64,000 nucleotides of DNA from Acinetobacter pecorum (lineage in GTDB: Bacteria; Pseudomonadota; Gammaproteobacteria; Pseudomonadales; Moraxellaceae): positions 62,001-126,000 of the forward strand of contig NZ_JACSPT010000005.1 in the NCBI RefSeq assembly GCF_014837015.1, read 5' to 3'. Position 1 is the stretch's first letter. Every line of letters starts with the position of its first letter. The notes under the pieces were generated by a model. The model was not told where the DNA came from and ran no database searches. It was given only the letters and a program-made list of their open reading frames with translations. Made by a program: the position numbers and the translations under genes. This document shows, piece after piece, positions 24,475 to 32,450 of this stretch.

Positions 24475-24488
24475 ACTTCTCTACCTCT

Positions 24489-24575
24489 AATTCACTTTAA
24501 TTTTATTCTTATTCACTTATGAATAGTTGTCAATGCATAAGTGAATTATTTCGGTTTAATTATTCTTTTTTGAAT
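24489..24575. promoter_or_regulatory. cI/cro operator-promoter region
   Basis: A palindromic operator ATTCACTTATGAAT lies at 24511-24524, an inverted half-site ATAAGTGAAT at 24537-24546, a half-site TTCACTTT at 24491-24498, and ATTCTTTTTTGAAT at 24562-24575. A leftward promoter is visible on the minus strand: TTGACA (24534-24529), about 17 bp, AAGAAT. The operators sit across it, so repressor binding would block cro. Confidence 0.7.
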
Positions 24576-24605
24576 AAAATGTAAATATATTACGAGGACT
24601 TTCAG

Positions 24606-25361
24606 ATGTACCCATTCTTAAAAAAGAATATTGAGTACCTGTTTGAGAAACACAAAACTAATCCAAACAGGCTCTCCAAAGAGATCCAGATTCCGCAGGC
24701 TACTTTATTTAGAGTTGCGAGCGGTCTTACAAAAGAACCCAGAAGAGAGGTTCTTGATGCTATTTCTACTTGGGCAGGTATATCTGTTGCTGTACTTACA
24801 GATGCTAATTTGGAGCTAATAGAGCAGAAGCCAGAAGTTCAGGTTGAGGCTTCTGAAAAAAAAGGAGATATTTATATTTCTCCAATCGAATTTAGAAGTA
24901 CTGAAGAAAAAAAATTTAATGTGAGAATACCGGTGTACAGGGATGTAAAAGCTTCTTGTGGAAGCGGGATAGAAAATTTTTTAGAAGACCCAAGTGAATA
25001 TTTAAATATTGACCCATCGCTGCTAAAAATTCTGGGTATTCAAGCCAAGCCGGAGAATCTATGTGTGATTTATTCCGATGAATACAGCATGTGGCCAACT
25101 GTAGCGCCGGACAGCCCTCTTTTTATTGATGTGGCTGATAAAGATCCCAGCATGCTTAAAAGTGGGTCAGTGTATGTTTTTAAGCATAACTACGAGCTAA
25201 GAATGAAAAGGATTTTTATAAGCTATGCAGGCGGCACAACAGTAAGGCTTGCAAGTGATAATCCTGACAAGATTCGCTATCCAGATGAATTTATTACTAA
25301 TGAGCAGCTTAATGAAATTGATTTTATTGGTCGCCTGGAATCTGCTTTAGTTAAACCTTAA
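24606..25361 (+). CDS. CI-like repressor with S24 autoprotease domain
   Basis: A 251-residue prophage repressor. The HTH lies at about residues 20-42 (NRLSKEIQIPQATLFRVASG). The C-terminal LexA/CI-type peptidase domain has catalytic Ser161 in EYSMWPT and Lys201 in LRMKR. The likely self-cleavage site is Cys118-Gly119 (KASCGSG), a known alternative to Ala-Gly. DNA damage and RecA should trigger cleavage and induction. It has a GAGGA ribosome site. Hairpin 25370-25384 follows. Confidence 0.9.
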   Translation: MYPFLKKNIEYLFEKHKTNPNRLSKEIQIPQATLFRVASGLTKEPRREVLDAISTWAGISVAVLTDANLELIEQKPEVQVEASEKKGDIYISPIEFRSTEEKKFNVRIPVYRDVKASCGSGIENFLEDPSEYLNIDPSLLKILGIQAKPENLCVIYSDEYSMWPTVAPDSPLFIDVADKDPSMLKSGSVYVFKHNYELRMKRIFISYAGGTTVRLASDNPDKIRYPDEFITNEQLNEIDFIGRLESALVKP

Positions 25362-25369
25362 AAATAAAA

Positions 25370-25384
25370 GCCGCTATATGCGGC
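25370..25384. repeat. Hairpin repeat, copy 1
   Basis: GCCGCTATATGCGGC, the same sequence as at 25781-25795. Weak T-run on plus (TTAGGTTTT), stronger on minus. It marks the end of cI and the left side of the 25440-25742 gene. Confidence 0.6.
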
Positions 25385-25439
25385 TTAGGTTTTATCAAGA
25401 TGTTGAATATAGTAGCCCCAAAAAAAGAAGGAAACCACA

Positions 25440-25742
25440 ATGATCGCAACACTTAATAAATCCAAAACTGCGCTAACAATTAATCGTCAAGAATTTAAAT
25501 TGGCATTAGGTAAAATTGGTGAAGGGGTTGATAAGCAAATAGCTTCGCTTAAGAAGGCCAAGCAAAGCTATGACGCTGCTGAAATAGCACGTGAGGTCAT
25601 TAGTGAGGCAAATATCTTTGAAGCTATTATTGAGGGCTTTAACGAAGCAGAAGAGACGAATCTAAAGCTGACTGACATAACTAATCTTGAAGTGGTTCAG
25701 GGGTGGATAGATGAGTTTTTAGAAAAGTATTCTGCGCTATAA
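25440..25742 (+). CDS. Small helical prophage protein, 100 aa
   Basis: Starts MIATLNKSKTALTINRQEFK, helical and charged, ending VQGWIDEFLEKYSAL. GGAAACCACA precedes the ATG. It is flanked by two identical GCCGCTATATGCGGC hairpins, as if inserted as a unit. It lies between cI and the nuclease-ATPase pair, so it is probably expressed in the lysogen. Function unknown; an accessory or antitoxin-like role cannot be excluded. Confidence 0.6.
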   Translation: MIATLNKSKTALTINRQEFKLALGKIGEGVDKQIASLKKAKQSYDAAEIAREVISEANIFEAIIEGFNEAEETNLKLTDITNLEVVQGWIDEFLEKYSAL

Positions 25743-25780
25743 ACCCTAAATCAATTTTTGTTGGCTGGGTAAATAAAAAA

Positions 25781-25795
25781 GCCGCTATATGCGGC
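25781..25795. repeat. Hairpin repeat, copy 2
   Basis: Second exact copy of GCCGCTATATGCGGC within a shared block of about 20 bp (AAAGCCGCTATATGCGGCTT), 411 bp from copy 1. Confidence 0.6.
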
Positions 25796-25843
25796 TTGGA
25801 TTAGTGGTTGGATTATATTGGGATGTAAACAGGATTTTTGAAT

Positions 25844-26938
25844 GTGAAACCAGATAATACGCTTAATGAAAAAGAAAGAGAAAATATTGGCCTAGATACT
25901 CAGTTGAGATTCAACTACCAAACAAACTGGGCAATTACATACATCTTAGACAAAGTTATTAAAAATCAAGAATTTGTTATCTTTATGGAATATCATGAGG
26001 ATGTAATATCGGCAAATTCATGTCAAATAACAGATAATATTGAGTTTGAATTTTATCAAATTAAAACCACTCAAACCAACTTCACTTTAGAAAATATCTG
26101 TAAATATGATGCTTCATCAAAATCTAATTCTGTTTTAGGTAAAATGATTTTAGGTGTTGAGAATAAAAGTTTTAAAAAACATGTAAAAAAATTATGCCTG
26201 CTATCAACTAGTAATATTAACTTTGATGAAAAGATTAATGTAATGGGTGCTGCAAAATTTTTAAAAGATCTCAAAGAAGATGAAATTACAAAAATATTTG
26301 ATCACCTTAAAATAGAGTTAAATGAGATTGATATAGGCTATAAAGATATACTTTGTTTTGAGAAAGCAAATTTACCATTCGAAAATTCAGAAAGTACAAC
26401 TAAGGGAAAAATTTCTGAATTTATTGAAAAGAAATATGGTTCTGTTAGCTCAAAAATTACTAGTATATATACAGCTCTGTGGGATGATTTAAGAATTAAA
26501 CATGATTTTTTATTACCCTATGATAATTGGGATGATTGCGTACAAAAACGTGGATTAAGAAGTGATGAGGTTACTTGTATTTTAGCGAAAAATATTAATC
26601 TTAGTATAGAGACTGACTTGAAAAAATTCATCGAAAAATTTCTCAATAAGTATGATGATGATATTTTTACTCCAATAAAAATAAACTTAATTAATGAATA
26701 TTATCTTCATCTAATCACCAATAGATCTGCAGATCTCTTCAACCAAATTCAAAATTTAAGGAAAAAAATTGTTCTACCTGATAATATTTATGATTCATCG
26801 AAGTATTTAGAAAAAATTGATCATTTCGACTTACTTATTAATTCAAATTTATCTTTAAAGGGGTTTAACCAAATGAAAGTCGTATCCACTTATGAGGTAT
26901 TAAGAGAAATCTATGAAAAACTCACAAAAAAATCTTGA
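25844..26938 (+). CDS. DUF4297/Cap4-type nuclease, effector of a nuclease-ATPase defence pair
   Basis: About 364 residues. A GTG start at 25844 has AGGA 9 bases upstream; a TTG at 25838 is the alternative. The N-terminal nuclease core shows the DUF4297 pattern: GLDTQLRFNYQTNWAITYIL, then FMEYHEDV (Glu51, Asp55 counted from the TTG) and EFYQIKTT (Gln74-x-Lys76), i.e. a PD-(D/E)XK site of Cap4/LmuA type expected to cut double-stranded DNA. The C-terminal about 200 residues are helical and unassigned. Very AT-rich. The ATPase gene starts 35 bp later, so they form an operon. Best match to Lamassu LmuA or an ABC-3C effector. Confidence 0.75.
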   Translation: MKPDNTLNEKERENIGLDTQLRFNYQTNWAITYILDKVIKNQEFVIFMEYHEDVISANSCQITDNIEFEFYQIKTTQTNFTLENICKYDASSKSNSVLGKMILGVENKSFKKHVKKLCLLSTSNINFDEKINVMGAAKFLKDLKEDEITKIFDHLKIELNEIDIGYKDILCFEKANLPFENSESTTKGKISEFIEKKYGSVSSKITSIYTALWDDLRIKHDFLLPYDNWDDCVQKRGLRSDEVTCILAKNINLSIETDLKKFIEKFLNKYDDDIFTPIKINLINEYYLHLITNRSADLFNQIQNLRKKIVLPDNIYDSSKYLEKIDHFDLLINSNLSLKGFNQMKVVSTYEVLREIYEKLTKKS

Positions 26939-26973
26939 ATCAAATTTTAAAATTTTAATTAGGAATCTTAGAA

Positions 26974-28644
26974 ATGAAAGACACAAACAATTCTTTTCAA
27001 TTTCAGAGAATAACAATAGTATCTCATTTGGAAAAATCAGGACGAGTTTTAAAAATATATCCAAGAACACTAATCACTTCTAAAAAGAATACTATCGGTA
27101 AGTCTACTTTGTTGAACTGCCTTTTCTGGGGATTGGGCTGTGATGTAATGTTTGAAGAGGATTGGGTTAAACTAGAAATTTCTACTTTAATCGAGTTTTC
27201 AGTTAATGATACTAACTATAAAGTAAAAAGAGATAAGGATTCAATTTATTTATTTAACTATACAAATAATATTTGGAATAAGTATGAAGTAATAACTGGT
27301 GATTATTTAGAACAATTAAATAAAATTTTAAATTTCAATATTCTTTTAAAAGGTACAAATGCTAAAAAGTTATCTAGAGTTCCTCCAGCCTTCTACTTTT
27401 CAGCAACCTATATTGAACAAATGTATGGCTGGAACGAAATTTGGCAGTCATTTAAGTCATTAGGTCAATTTAATAAAAATAATAAGCGCGAGCTTACAAA
27501 GTATCTATGTAGCCTACAGAATGCAGATTACTATGAAAATAAATCAGAAATTAATTCATATGAACTAAAGAACTTATCAATAAGTGATGATATAAAAAAC
27601 AGCAGACATGTAATTGATTATATTGAAAAATTCGAATTAGATGTTAAAGACCCATTCGCTGAAATTCAGAGTTCTTCTTCAGAGTATATACGGGCTGAGA
27701 ATAGTCTACGCGAAATGAGAAGTAAGTATATTTCTTACTCTTCAAAATCTGCATCAATAGATAACGAAATTAATATAATAATGGTTGCAATTGGTGAACT
27801 TGAGAATGATTACATTTTCTCTGTTGAAAATCTAAAGGACACCACCATCTATTGTCCTACTTGTGGCGTAGAGCATCTTAACAACTTAGTTAATCGATTT
27901 TCTATTATTAGTGATTCGGACAAACTAAAAGAACAGCTTAAGAATTTAAAGAATGAAAAGCAAAATATATTAAATAAATTAATTAAAATTTCTTATGAAA
28001 TTGAAAACACATATAATACTTTTCAGACTTCTATAGAGAAAAATCCTATATCAGAGATATTAAACCAAAAAATATTGAATAAAACACTCACGCCTACTAT
28101 TGAGAACCGAATTTTAAATTTTGAATCAGATATTAAAAATAACAAAAAACAGATTACATCATTAAACAAAACAAACAAAAATATCCAAAAAAACAATTTA
28201 GAAAAAATAGAGGATAAATTAGTAATATATTTTAATAAGATATGTAAAAAATTAGAAGTAAAAATGCTTCCTAAGAATAATTTAAATGATATTCTTGAAT
28301 TCCATAGTGGTGGTGCAAATCAAATCAAGGTTATGCTCGCAAAACGACTAACTATATTGAAAGCTATCAATACGCATGCTGAACTTTCAACGCCGCCATT
28401 TGTAGTCGACTCACTCAGACAACAAGACTTAGATGATTTAAATTATGAAATAATGCTGAAGTTGCTTATCAAAGAGTGTCCTGATGATTGCCAACTTATT
28501 TTAGCTGCTGTTCAAAACTCTTTCACTGAGGCTATTAAAGATGATTTTGAGGAGATTACAATTGATAACTCACTTTTACTGAGTTCAGAATACCAAATGG
28601 CCTCTTTTTTACTTTCCGATACTGATGGAAATGTGTTTAATTAA
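26974..28644 (+). CDS. Rad50/SMC-like zinc-hook ATPase of the defence pair
   Basis: 556 residues with AGGA 9 bases before the ATG. Walker A is atypical (SKKNTIGKST, residues 36-45, first Gly replaced by Lys). A central coiled coil carries a zinc-hook CPTC at 294-297. An ABC signature-like HSGGANQ lies at 444-450 and Walker B-like PPFVVDSLRQQDLD at 474-487. This is the head-coil-hook plan of Rad50/SMC proteins such as Lamassu LmuB or ABC-3C ATPases. It would sense phage or plasmid DNA structure and release the nuclease encoded upstream. A terminator (28690-28717) closes the operon. Confidence 0.75.
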   Translation: MKDTNNSFQFQRITIVSHLEKSGRVLKIYPRTLITSKKNTIGKSTLLNCLFWGLGCDVMFEEDWVKLEISTLIEFSVNDTNYKVKRDKDSIYLFNYTNNIWNKYEVITGDYLEQLNKILNFNILLKGTNAKKLSRVPPAFYFSATYIEQMYGWNEIWQSFKSLGQFNKNNKRELTKYLCSLQNADYYENKSEINSYELKNLSISDDIKNSRHVIDYIEKFELDVKDPFAEIQSSSSEYIRAENSLREMRSKYISYSSKSASIDNEINIIMVAIGELENDYIFSVENLKDTTIYCPTCGVEHLNNLVNRFSIISDSDKLKEQLKNLKNEKQNILNKLIKISYEIENTYNTFQTSIEKNPISEILNQKILNKTLTPTIENRILNFESDIKNNKKQITSLNKTNKNIQKNNLEKIEDKLVIYFNKICKKLEVKMLPKNNLNDILEFHSGGANQIKVMLAKRLTILKAINTHAELSTPPFVVDSLRQQDLDDLNYEIMLKLLIKECPDDCQLILAAVQNSFTEAIKDDFEEITIDNSLLLSSEYQMASFLLSDTDGNVFN

Positions 28645-28689
28645 AAATAAGCCAGTCAACACTTAAAGATTATAGTTTAAAACACATTG

Positions 28690-28717
28690 CCCACCCCCCA
28701 GCGGTGGGTTTTCTTTT
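28690..28717 (+). terminator. Terminator after the defence pair
   Basis: CCCACC/GGTGGG stem followed by TTTTCTTTT. It shares 19 bp with the terminator at 29682-29706. Confidence 0.85.
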
Positions 28718-28766
28718 CCCTGAACTTGCTTATAATTCAAACTCCAATAACAATAAACCTATAACT

Positions 28767-29102
28767 ATGAGATACATCACACTTACCGCCTTACTCTTGT
28801 CTTTAGCTTTTACCGGCTGCCAAAAACAACCAGCTGAAGATATAGATCCAATCACAACTACAACAGCTTTTGAGAACTCAGACAATATTCTTAGCAAATA
28901 TCTGGAAAAGTTAGATTCAGAGTTCACCACTCAAGATGTGCGGGTAAAGATCTTATGCAGAGACTACCCGCGCGAGTATGAAAAAAACTATATGCCTAAC
29001 TTGTTGAAGCTATCACCCGGTGAATACTCTGAAGCTGTGCTTTTGGCTGATATGGATTTGGTTTTGGATCACTACAAAGAGAAAGATGCTATTCAGTGCT
29101 AA
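28767..29102 (+). CDS. Prophage lipoprotein, 111 aa
   Basis: The start is taken at the ATG at 28767 (MRYITLTALLLSLAFTGCQK), which gives a clean lipoprotein signal with lipobox TGC at Cys18; an upstream frame extension would run into the terminator. The mature part is helical and acidic with two Cys (KILCRDYPREYEK and C-terminal IQC) that may form a disulfide. Enclosed by terminators on both sides. A surface-conversion role is possible; no family recognised. Confidence 0.75.
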   Translation: MRYITLTALLLSLAFTGCQKQPAEDIDPITTTTAFENSDNILSKYLEKLDSEFTTQDVRVKILCRDYPREYEKNYMPNLLKLSPGEYSEAVLLADMDLVLDHYKEKDAIQC

Positions 29103-29190
29103 AGCTTTCTTACTTCTGAAATATTAAATCTTTATATTGGACTTAAGACCTCTCATGACCGGGTCTGTAATAACAAAGTAAAGCATCACT

Positions 29191-29209
29191 AACCCGCTAT
29201 CCGCGGGTT
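29191..29209 (+). terminator. Terminator after the first lipoprotein gene
   Basis: AACCCGC/GCGGGTT stem with TATCC loop, followed by TTTTCTTT. Confidence 0.8.
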
Positions 29210-29308
29210 TTTCTTTATGTAAGGTAAGTGTAACCTTGTCTTTAAATGTTACATTATAACAATTAGTATAATGATACCTATGATTCATAAATAGAAAGGT
29301 AAGTCTCA

Positions 29309-29662
29309 ATGAAATATCTGTTAGGCGCAGCATTGTTAGGATTAGCGATTACTGGCTGTACTTCAAATCAAAAAAACGAAGTAGTGCAAGAAAAAGTTGT
29401 GAGCAATACTGCAACTGAAACTCAGGTAATTAATTTTACTGGTCCAATGGATCTTACAGTCGAATTGAAATCTTCAGATAATTTTGAAACCGCAGAAATG
29501 ACAGATAATTCTGGCAAGGTTTATCACCTTAAACGAGCTATTTCAGGAAGTGGTATGCGTTTGGCCAATGATGACGGCGTTTCAATTCACTTCAAAGCTG
29601 GTGAAGGTATTGTAGAGTTTATGAAAGACAAACCCATCAGTATTACTGAATACAAAAAATAA
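29309..29662 (+). CDS. Prophage lipoprotein with MliC-like domain
   Basis: 117 residues with lipobox LAITGC (Cys17) after MKYLLGAALLGLAITGC. The mature domain (about 43-112) reads ETAEMTDNSGKVYHLKRAIS, GSGMRLANDDGVSIHFKAGE, then GIVEFMKDKP. This resembles the MliC/COG3895 fold of membrane-bound inhibitors of c-type lysozyme (in particular the SASGARY-like loop and the 'FW.KG' strand). Lysozyme inhibition is a hypothesis. Own promoter region and terminator. Confidence 0.7.
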   Translation: MKYLLGAALLGLAITGCTSNQKNEVVQEKVVSNTATETQVINFTGPMDLTVELKSSDNFETAEMTDNSGKVYHLKRAISGSGMRLANDDGVSIHFKAGEGIVEFMKDKPISITEYKK

Positions 29663-29681
29663 GATTATTGTTGCAGGACAA

Positions 29682-29706
29682 CCCACCCAGCGGTGGGTTT
29701 TCTTTT
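29682..29706 (+). terminator. Terminator after the MliC-like gene
   Basis: CCCACC/GGTGGG stem followed by TTTTCTTTTT; 19 bp identical to the terminator at 28699-28717. Confidence 0.85.
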
Positions 29707-29790
29707 TAATATATTCAAATTTTCCCTGATATTATGAGCTTAAGACTTTGTGCCAACATTGATCTTAAACCATAAATATCGGAGAAAAAT

Positions 29791-29970
29791 ATGCCTTCAA
29801 TTGAAGAAAAACGCTTAGCTATTGAGATGGCTAATAAAATTATACAAACACGTATCGACCTTAAAAACCCTGCTTACTATAAACAGAATAACCAAGCAGG
29901 TGATATCGCGTACTGGAAAGAGGTTTATGAAGAGTGCTTGAAGGTGGTATCACCCAACGATCAAATTTAA
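29791..29970 (+). CDS. Small prophage protein, 59 aa
   Basis: ATG at 29791 with GGAG 6 bases upstream. Starts MPSIEEKRLAIEMANKIIQT and contains KNPAYYKQNNQAGDIAYWKE. Helical, soluble. Its stop overlaps the stop of the convergent 29967-30137 gene. No function recognised. Confidence 0.65.
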   Translation: MPSIEEKRLAIEMANKIIQTRIDLKNPAYYKQNNQAGDIAYWKEVYEECLKVVSPNDQI

Positions 29971-30137
29971 ACTTTTAATTTTTCAATTAATTCAGCTTGT
30001 TGAATAGCCGTGTGTTGCTTGCCGTCAAAGACAAAGGATTCAGCAATGCGGATATATTCTTGTATTAGGACTGGGTCACACACACTAGAGGATACATATG
30101 TTTGATATAGATTCGCTCGAAATTCTTCTCTAGTCAT
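29967..30137 (-). CDS. Small phage protein (MTREEF type), 56 aa, convergent
   Basis: The ATG at 30137 follows GGAG at -13 to -10; a GTG 8 codons earlier is less likely. The product begins MTREEFRANLYQTYVSSSVC and ends with an amphipathic helix (AIQQAELIEKLKV), a composition common among small phage proteins of unknown role. It is the only minus-strand gene right of cI. Confidence 0.55.
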   Translation of the reverse strand: MTREEFRANLYQTYVSSSVCDPVLIQEYIRIAESFVFDGKQHTAIQQAELIEKLKV

Positions 30138-30154
30138 CTCAATAAACTCCAAAT

Positions 30155-30180
30155 AACCCACCTTGTGTGGGTTTTCTTTT
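30155..30180 (+). terminator. Terminator at the end of the cassette block
   Basis: AACCCAC/GTGGGTT stem followed by TTTCTTTT on plus, of the same type as those at 28690 and 29682. Confidence 0.75.
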
Positions 30181-30221
30181 GTCTATTAAAACATGAAATA
30201 AAAATAAAATAAGAAAATATT

Positions 30222-30273
30222 ATTCACTTTTTAATTATTCACTATTGACTATAACTATTCACTAATGAATAAT
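30222..30273 (+). promoter_or_regulatory. Second early promoter with CI-type operators
   Basis: TTGACT (30245-30250), an exact 17-bp spacer and AATAAT (30268-30273). Operators of the cI/cro type overlap it: palindrome ATTCACTAATGAAT at 30257-30270, plus ATTCACT at 30237 and 30222. The repressor should therefore also control the recombination operon. Confidence 0.7.
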
Positions 30274-30359
30274 CTATTCATCGAAACAACAAAAAGCCCC
30301 AACGTAGCGGTAACTACCTGAGGCGTGACCCACAACCTAACCTCGTGAGTAAAGTAATT

Positions 30360-30794
30360 ATGAACACAAAATTAACTCCACACAATAGCTTCAAGGTAAC
30401 TCTGTTTACCGCTGCCTTAACTGTAAGCGCTTTAGCGGTCGCTTTTCATACGGATTTAAATGTTCGACAACCTGCTCCAGCGCAAAACATGCAGTCTGAA
30501 TACGGCATTGTTTCACTAAAAATGCATGACCAAAGTCGTGGTGAAGCAATTCTTAATCTGGATGGATTTCGTTTAAATATCTCTTCATTTGAAGTTCAGG
30601 CTTATCCAGATAGCTACGGCGTACCTGGTTCAGAGTTCACTGCAGTCGAAGTAATGGAGCTCGGTGAAATCAATGTATTTGATGCCAATGGTAATCCATA
30701 TAAAGACTTCACTGATCACCAGGATCATCGCGAAATCAATTCAATGATCGCTGGTTACATCATGAAGCATCGTTTGGTGGAGGTGCAGTCATGA
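30360..30794 (+). CDS. Early-operon protein with N-terminal hydrophobic segment, 144 aa
   Basis: The start at the ATG at 30360 is chosen; a GTG at 30345 is also in frame. The N-terminus has a hydrophobic stretch (VTLFTAALTVSALAVAF), likely a membrane anchor or signal peptide; the rest is polar. First gene of the operator-controlled rightward operon, after a leader of about 80 nt rich in short inverted repeats. It overlaps the next gene by ATGA. Not recognised. Confidence 0.65.
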   Translation: MNTKLTPHNSFKVTLFTAALTVSALAVAFHTDLNVRQPAPAQNMQSEYGIVSLKMHDQSRGEAILNLDGFRLNISSFEVQAYPDSYGVPGSEFTAVEVMELGEINVFDANGNPYKDFTDHQDHREINSMIAGYIMKHRLVEVQS

Positions 30795-31327
30795 TCTTAA
30801 ATTCTGCTGATCAAATCTTTGAAGCACTCCTGAATGGCCAATCGGTCTACTGGTGTGAATGTGGCTCTGATGACTGGTCTCCTTTAAATGATCGAACTCA
30901 AATTAATTTTGTGGACCTTTATACCGGCTTCCTGCAATTCAAAGCAGATGAACTACCTGTCATTCCAATGCCGATAGAATTTGGCTCAACTCATCGTTAT
31001 TTCTCTGAATACATCAAGACCTTTGAAGGACTTGAAATCTATCGAGTGGGTAAAACCCGGGCGAGCTATTTTGCCCTACGTGTCAAAAGCTCAGGAACTA
31101 TTGCTGACTATTTCTGCAACACAACTATCTATTCCATTCAGCCGGACGGCTCATTGAGGAAGATGGATAAATCCCTTACTCCGAAATGGATTTTAGATGG
31201 ACTGGAAAATGCGCGTGTTGCTATGCGAAAGAACAAGCGTCATCAAGCTTTAGAAAGTACGGGCTTCTTTGCATCTGAAGACTATAAAAACTTTAAACGT
31301 AATAACCGTACTGCAGGAGCACGTTGA
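30791..31327 (+). CDS. Early phage protein, 178 aa
   Basis: The N-terminal about 50 residues (MILNSADQIFEALLNGQSVY, then WCECGSDDWSPLNDRTQINF) are related to the N-terminus of the 32447-33592 protein (KILNSKEAFEAMMAGRNIMC). A basic C-terminal region (MRKNKRHQALESTGF) may bind nucleic acid. Coupled to the Sak4-type gene that starts 2 bp after its stop. No function known. Confidence 0.7.
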   Translation: MILNSADQIFEALLNGQSVYWCECGSDDWSPLNDRTQINFVDLYTGFLQFKADELPVIPMPIEFGSTHRYFSEYIKTFEGLEIYRVGKTRASYFALRVKSSGTIADYFCNTTIYSIQPDGSLRKMDKSLTPKWILDGLENARVAMRKNKRHQALESTGFFASEDYKNFKRNNRTAGAR

Positions 31328-31328
31328 G

Positions 31329-32450
31329 ATGGCGATTAATATTATTCCAGCGAATCAAGCGCTGCTAGTCCAGGCAATTATTGTTTACCTGTATGCCGAT
31401 CCTGGCTTAGGTAAAACATCTATCGGCTTTACTGGTGATAAAGCTATTTCATTCGACTTTGACAAAGGTTCCCACCGTACTGGTGAACTTCGTCGCGGTG
31501 CTGTAGTTCAGGCTCACCAGTGGTCTGACGTTGCAAACCTCACAATGGCTGATCTTGAACCATATAACACCATTGTGATTGATACCGTCGGTGCAATGCT
31601 TGAAAGCATCAAAACACATTTAATGCTGAATGCGACCAACAAACAAAAAGATGGATCGTTAAAGCTTAAAGCCCAGGGCTTGGCCAACAACATCTTTAAG
31701 CAGTACGTGAATACGCTGATCGCTTCAGGAAAAGATGTGGTGTTTATTGCCCATGCTTCTGAAGATCAAAGCGGTGACCAGGTAATTTATCGCCCTGATC
31801 TGGGTGGTAAAAACCGTAATGAGCTATATCGCATTGCTGACATCATGGGCTATTTGACCACAGTCACTACTGGTGAAGGTAAGAATGCTCGAGTAATTAG
31901 CTTTAAGCCTTGCCCTACCCATCACGCTAAAAATGCAGGTGGTCTAGGTGGTGACACTGGCGAAGTATGGGTGCCGGATCTAAAGACCAATCCTACGTTT
32001 CTGGCAGACCTTATCAAACAGGCGAAGGACCATATTAATACCCTGACACCAGATCAATTGGCCGCAATCAAGGCTCAAGAAGATCTAGAAAACTGGGTAC
32101 AAAGCTGTGGTGAGGCCCAATATGCGAGTGATCTAAATCAACTCACTCAGTCTCTTGAAGACACTCACATGTATTACAAGAATATGCGTTCTGAACTGGT
32201 TCGTCGTGCTCTAGAAATGAAGTGCACGTTCGATAAACAACGTAATGCCTGGGTAGATCCACCAGAGTTCAACGGCATCTCTGATGAGCAGCTTGCAGAT
32301 CTACAGGACTTTATCGATACCTGTGGCCTTGATACAAAAACAGTGTGTGAACATTTAGGGCTTGATGCTCTCAACCAAATAGAAGCTTTTAAATTTGAAG
32401 CCGTAAAAAATGAAATAGAACAAGTAGCGAAGGGAGCAATGACAGCATGA
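31329..32450 (+). CDS. Sak4-type RecA-like ATPase (recombination)
   Basis: 373 residues; the ATG at 31329 follows AGGAG, and upstream in-frame codons are not plausible. The RecA-like core has Walker A ADPGLGKTS (residues 23-31), Walker B-like NTIVIDTVGAM and KDVVFIAHASED, as in AAA_24/Sak4 phage proteins that act with single-strand binding proteins in annealing and recombination. The C-terminal 130 residues add a helical domain (NWVQSCGEAQYASDLNQLT) found again in the next protein. Overlaps neighbour by ATGA. Confidence 0.8.
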   Translation: MAINIIPANQALLVQAIIVYLYADPGLGKTSIGFTGDKAISFDFDKGSHRTGELRRGAVVQAHQWSDVANLTMADLEPYNTIVIDTVGAMLESIKTHLMLNATNKQKDGSLKLKAQGLANNIFKQYVNTLIASGKDVVFIAHASEDQSGDQVIYRPDLGGKNRNELYRIADIMGYLTTVTTGEGKNARVISFKPCPTHHAKNAGGLGGDTGEVWVPDLKTNPTFLADLIKQAKDHINTLTPDQLAAIKAQEDLENWVQSCGEAQYASDLNQLTQSLEDTHMYYKNMRSELVRRALEMKCTFDKQRNAWVDPPEFNGISDEQLADLQDFIDTCGLDTKTVCEHLGLDALNQIEAFKFEAVKNEIEQVAKGAMTA

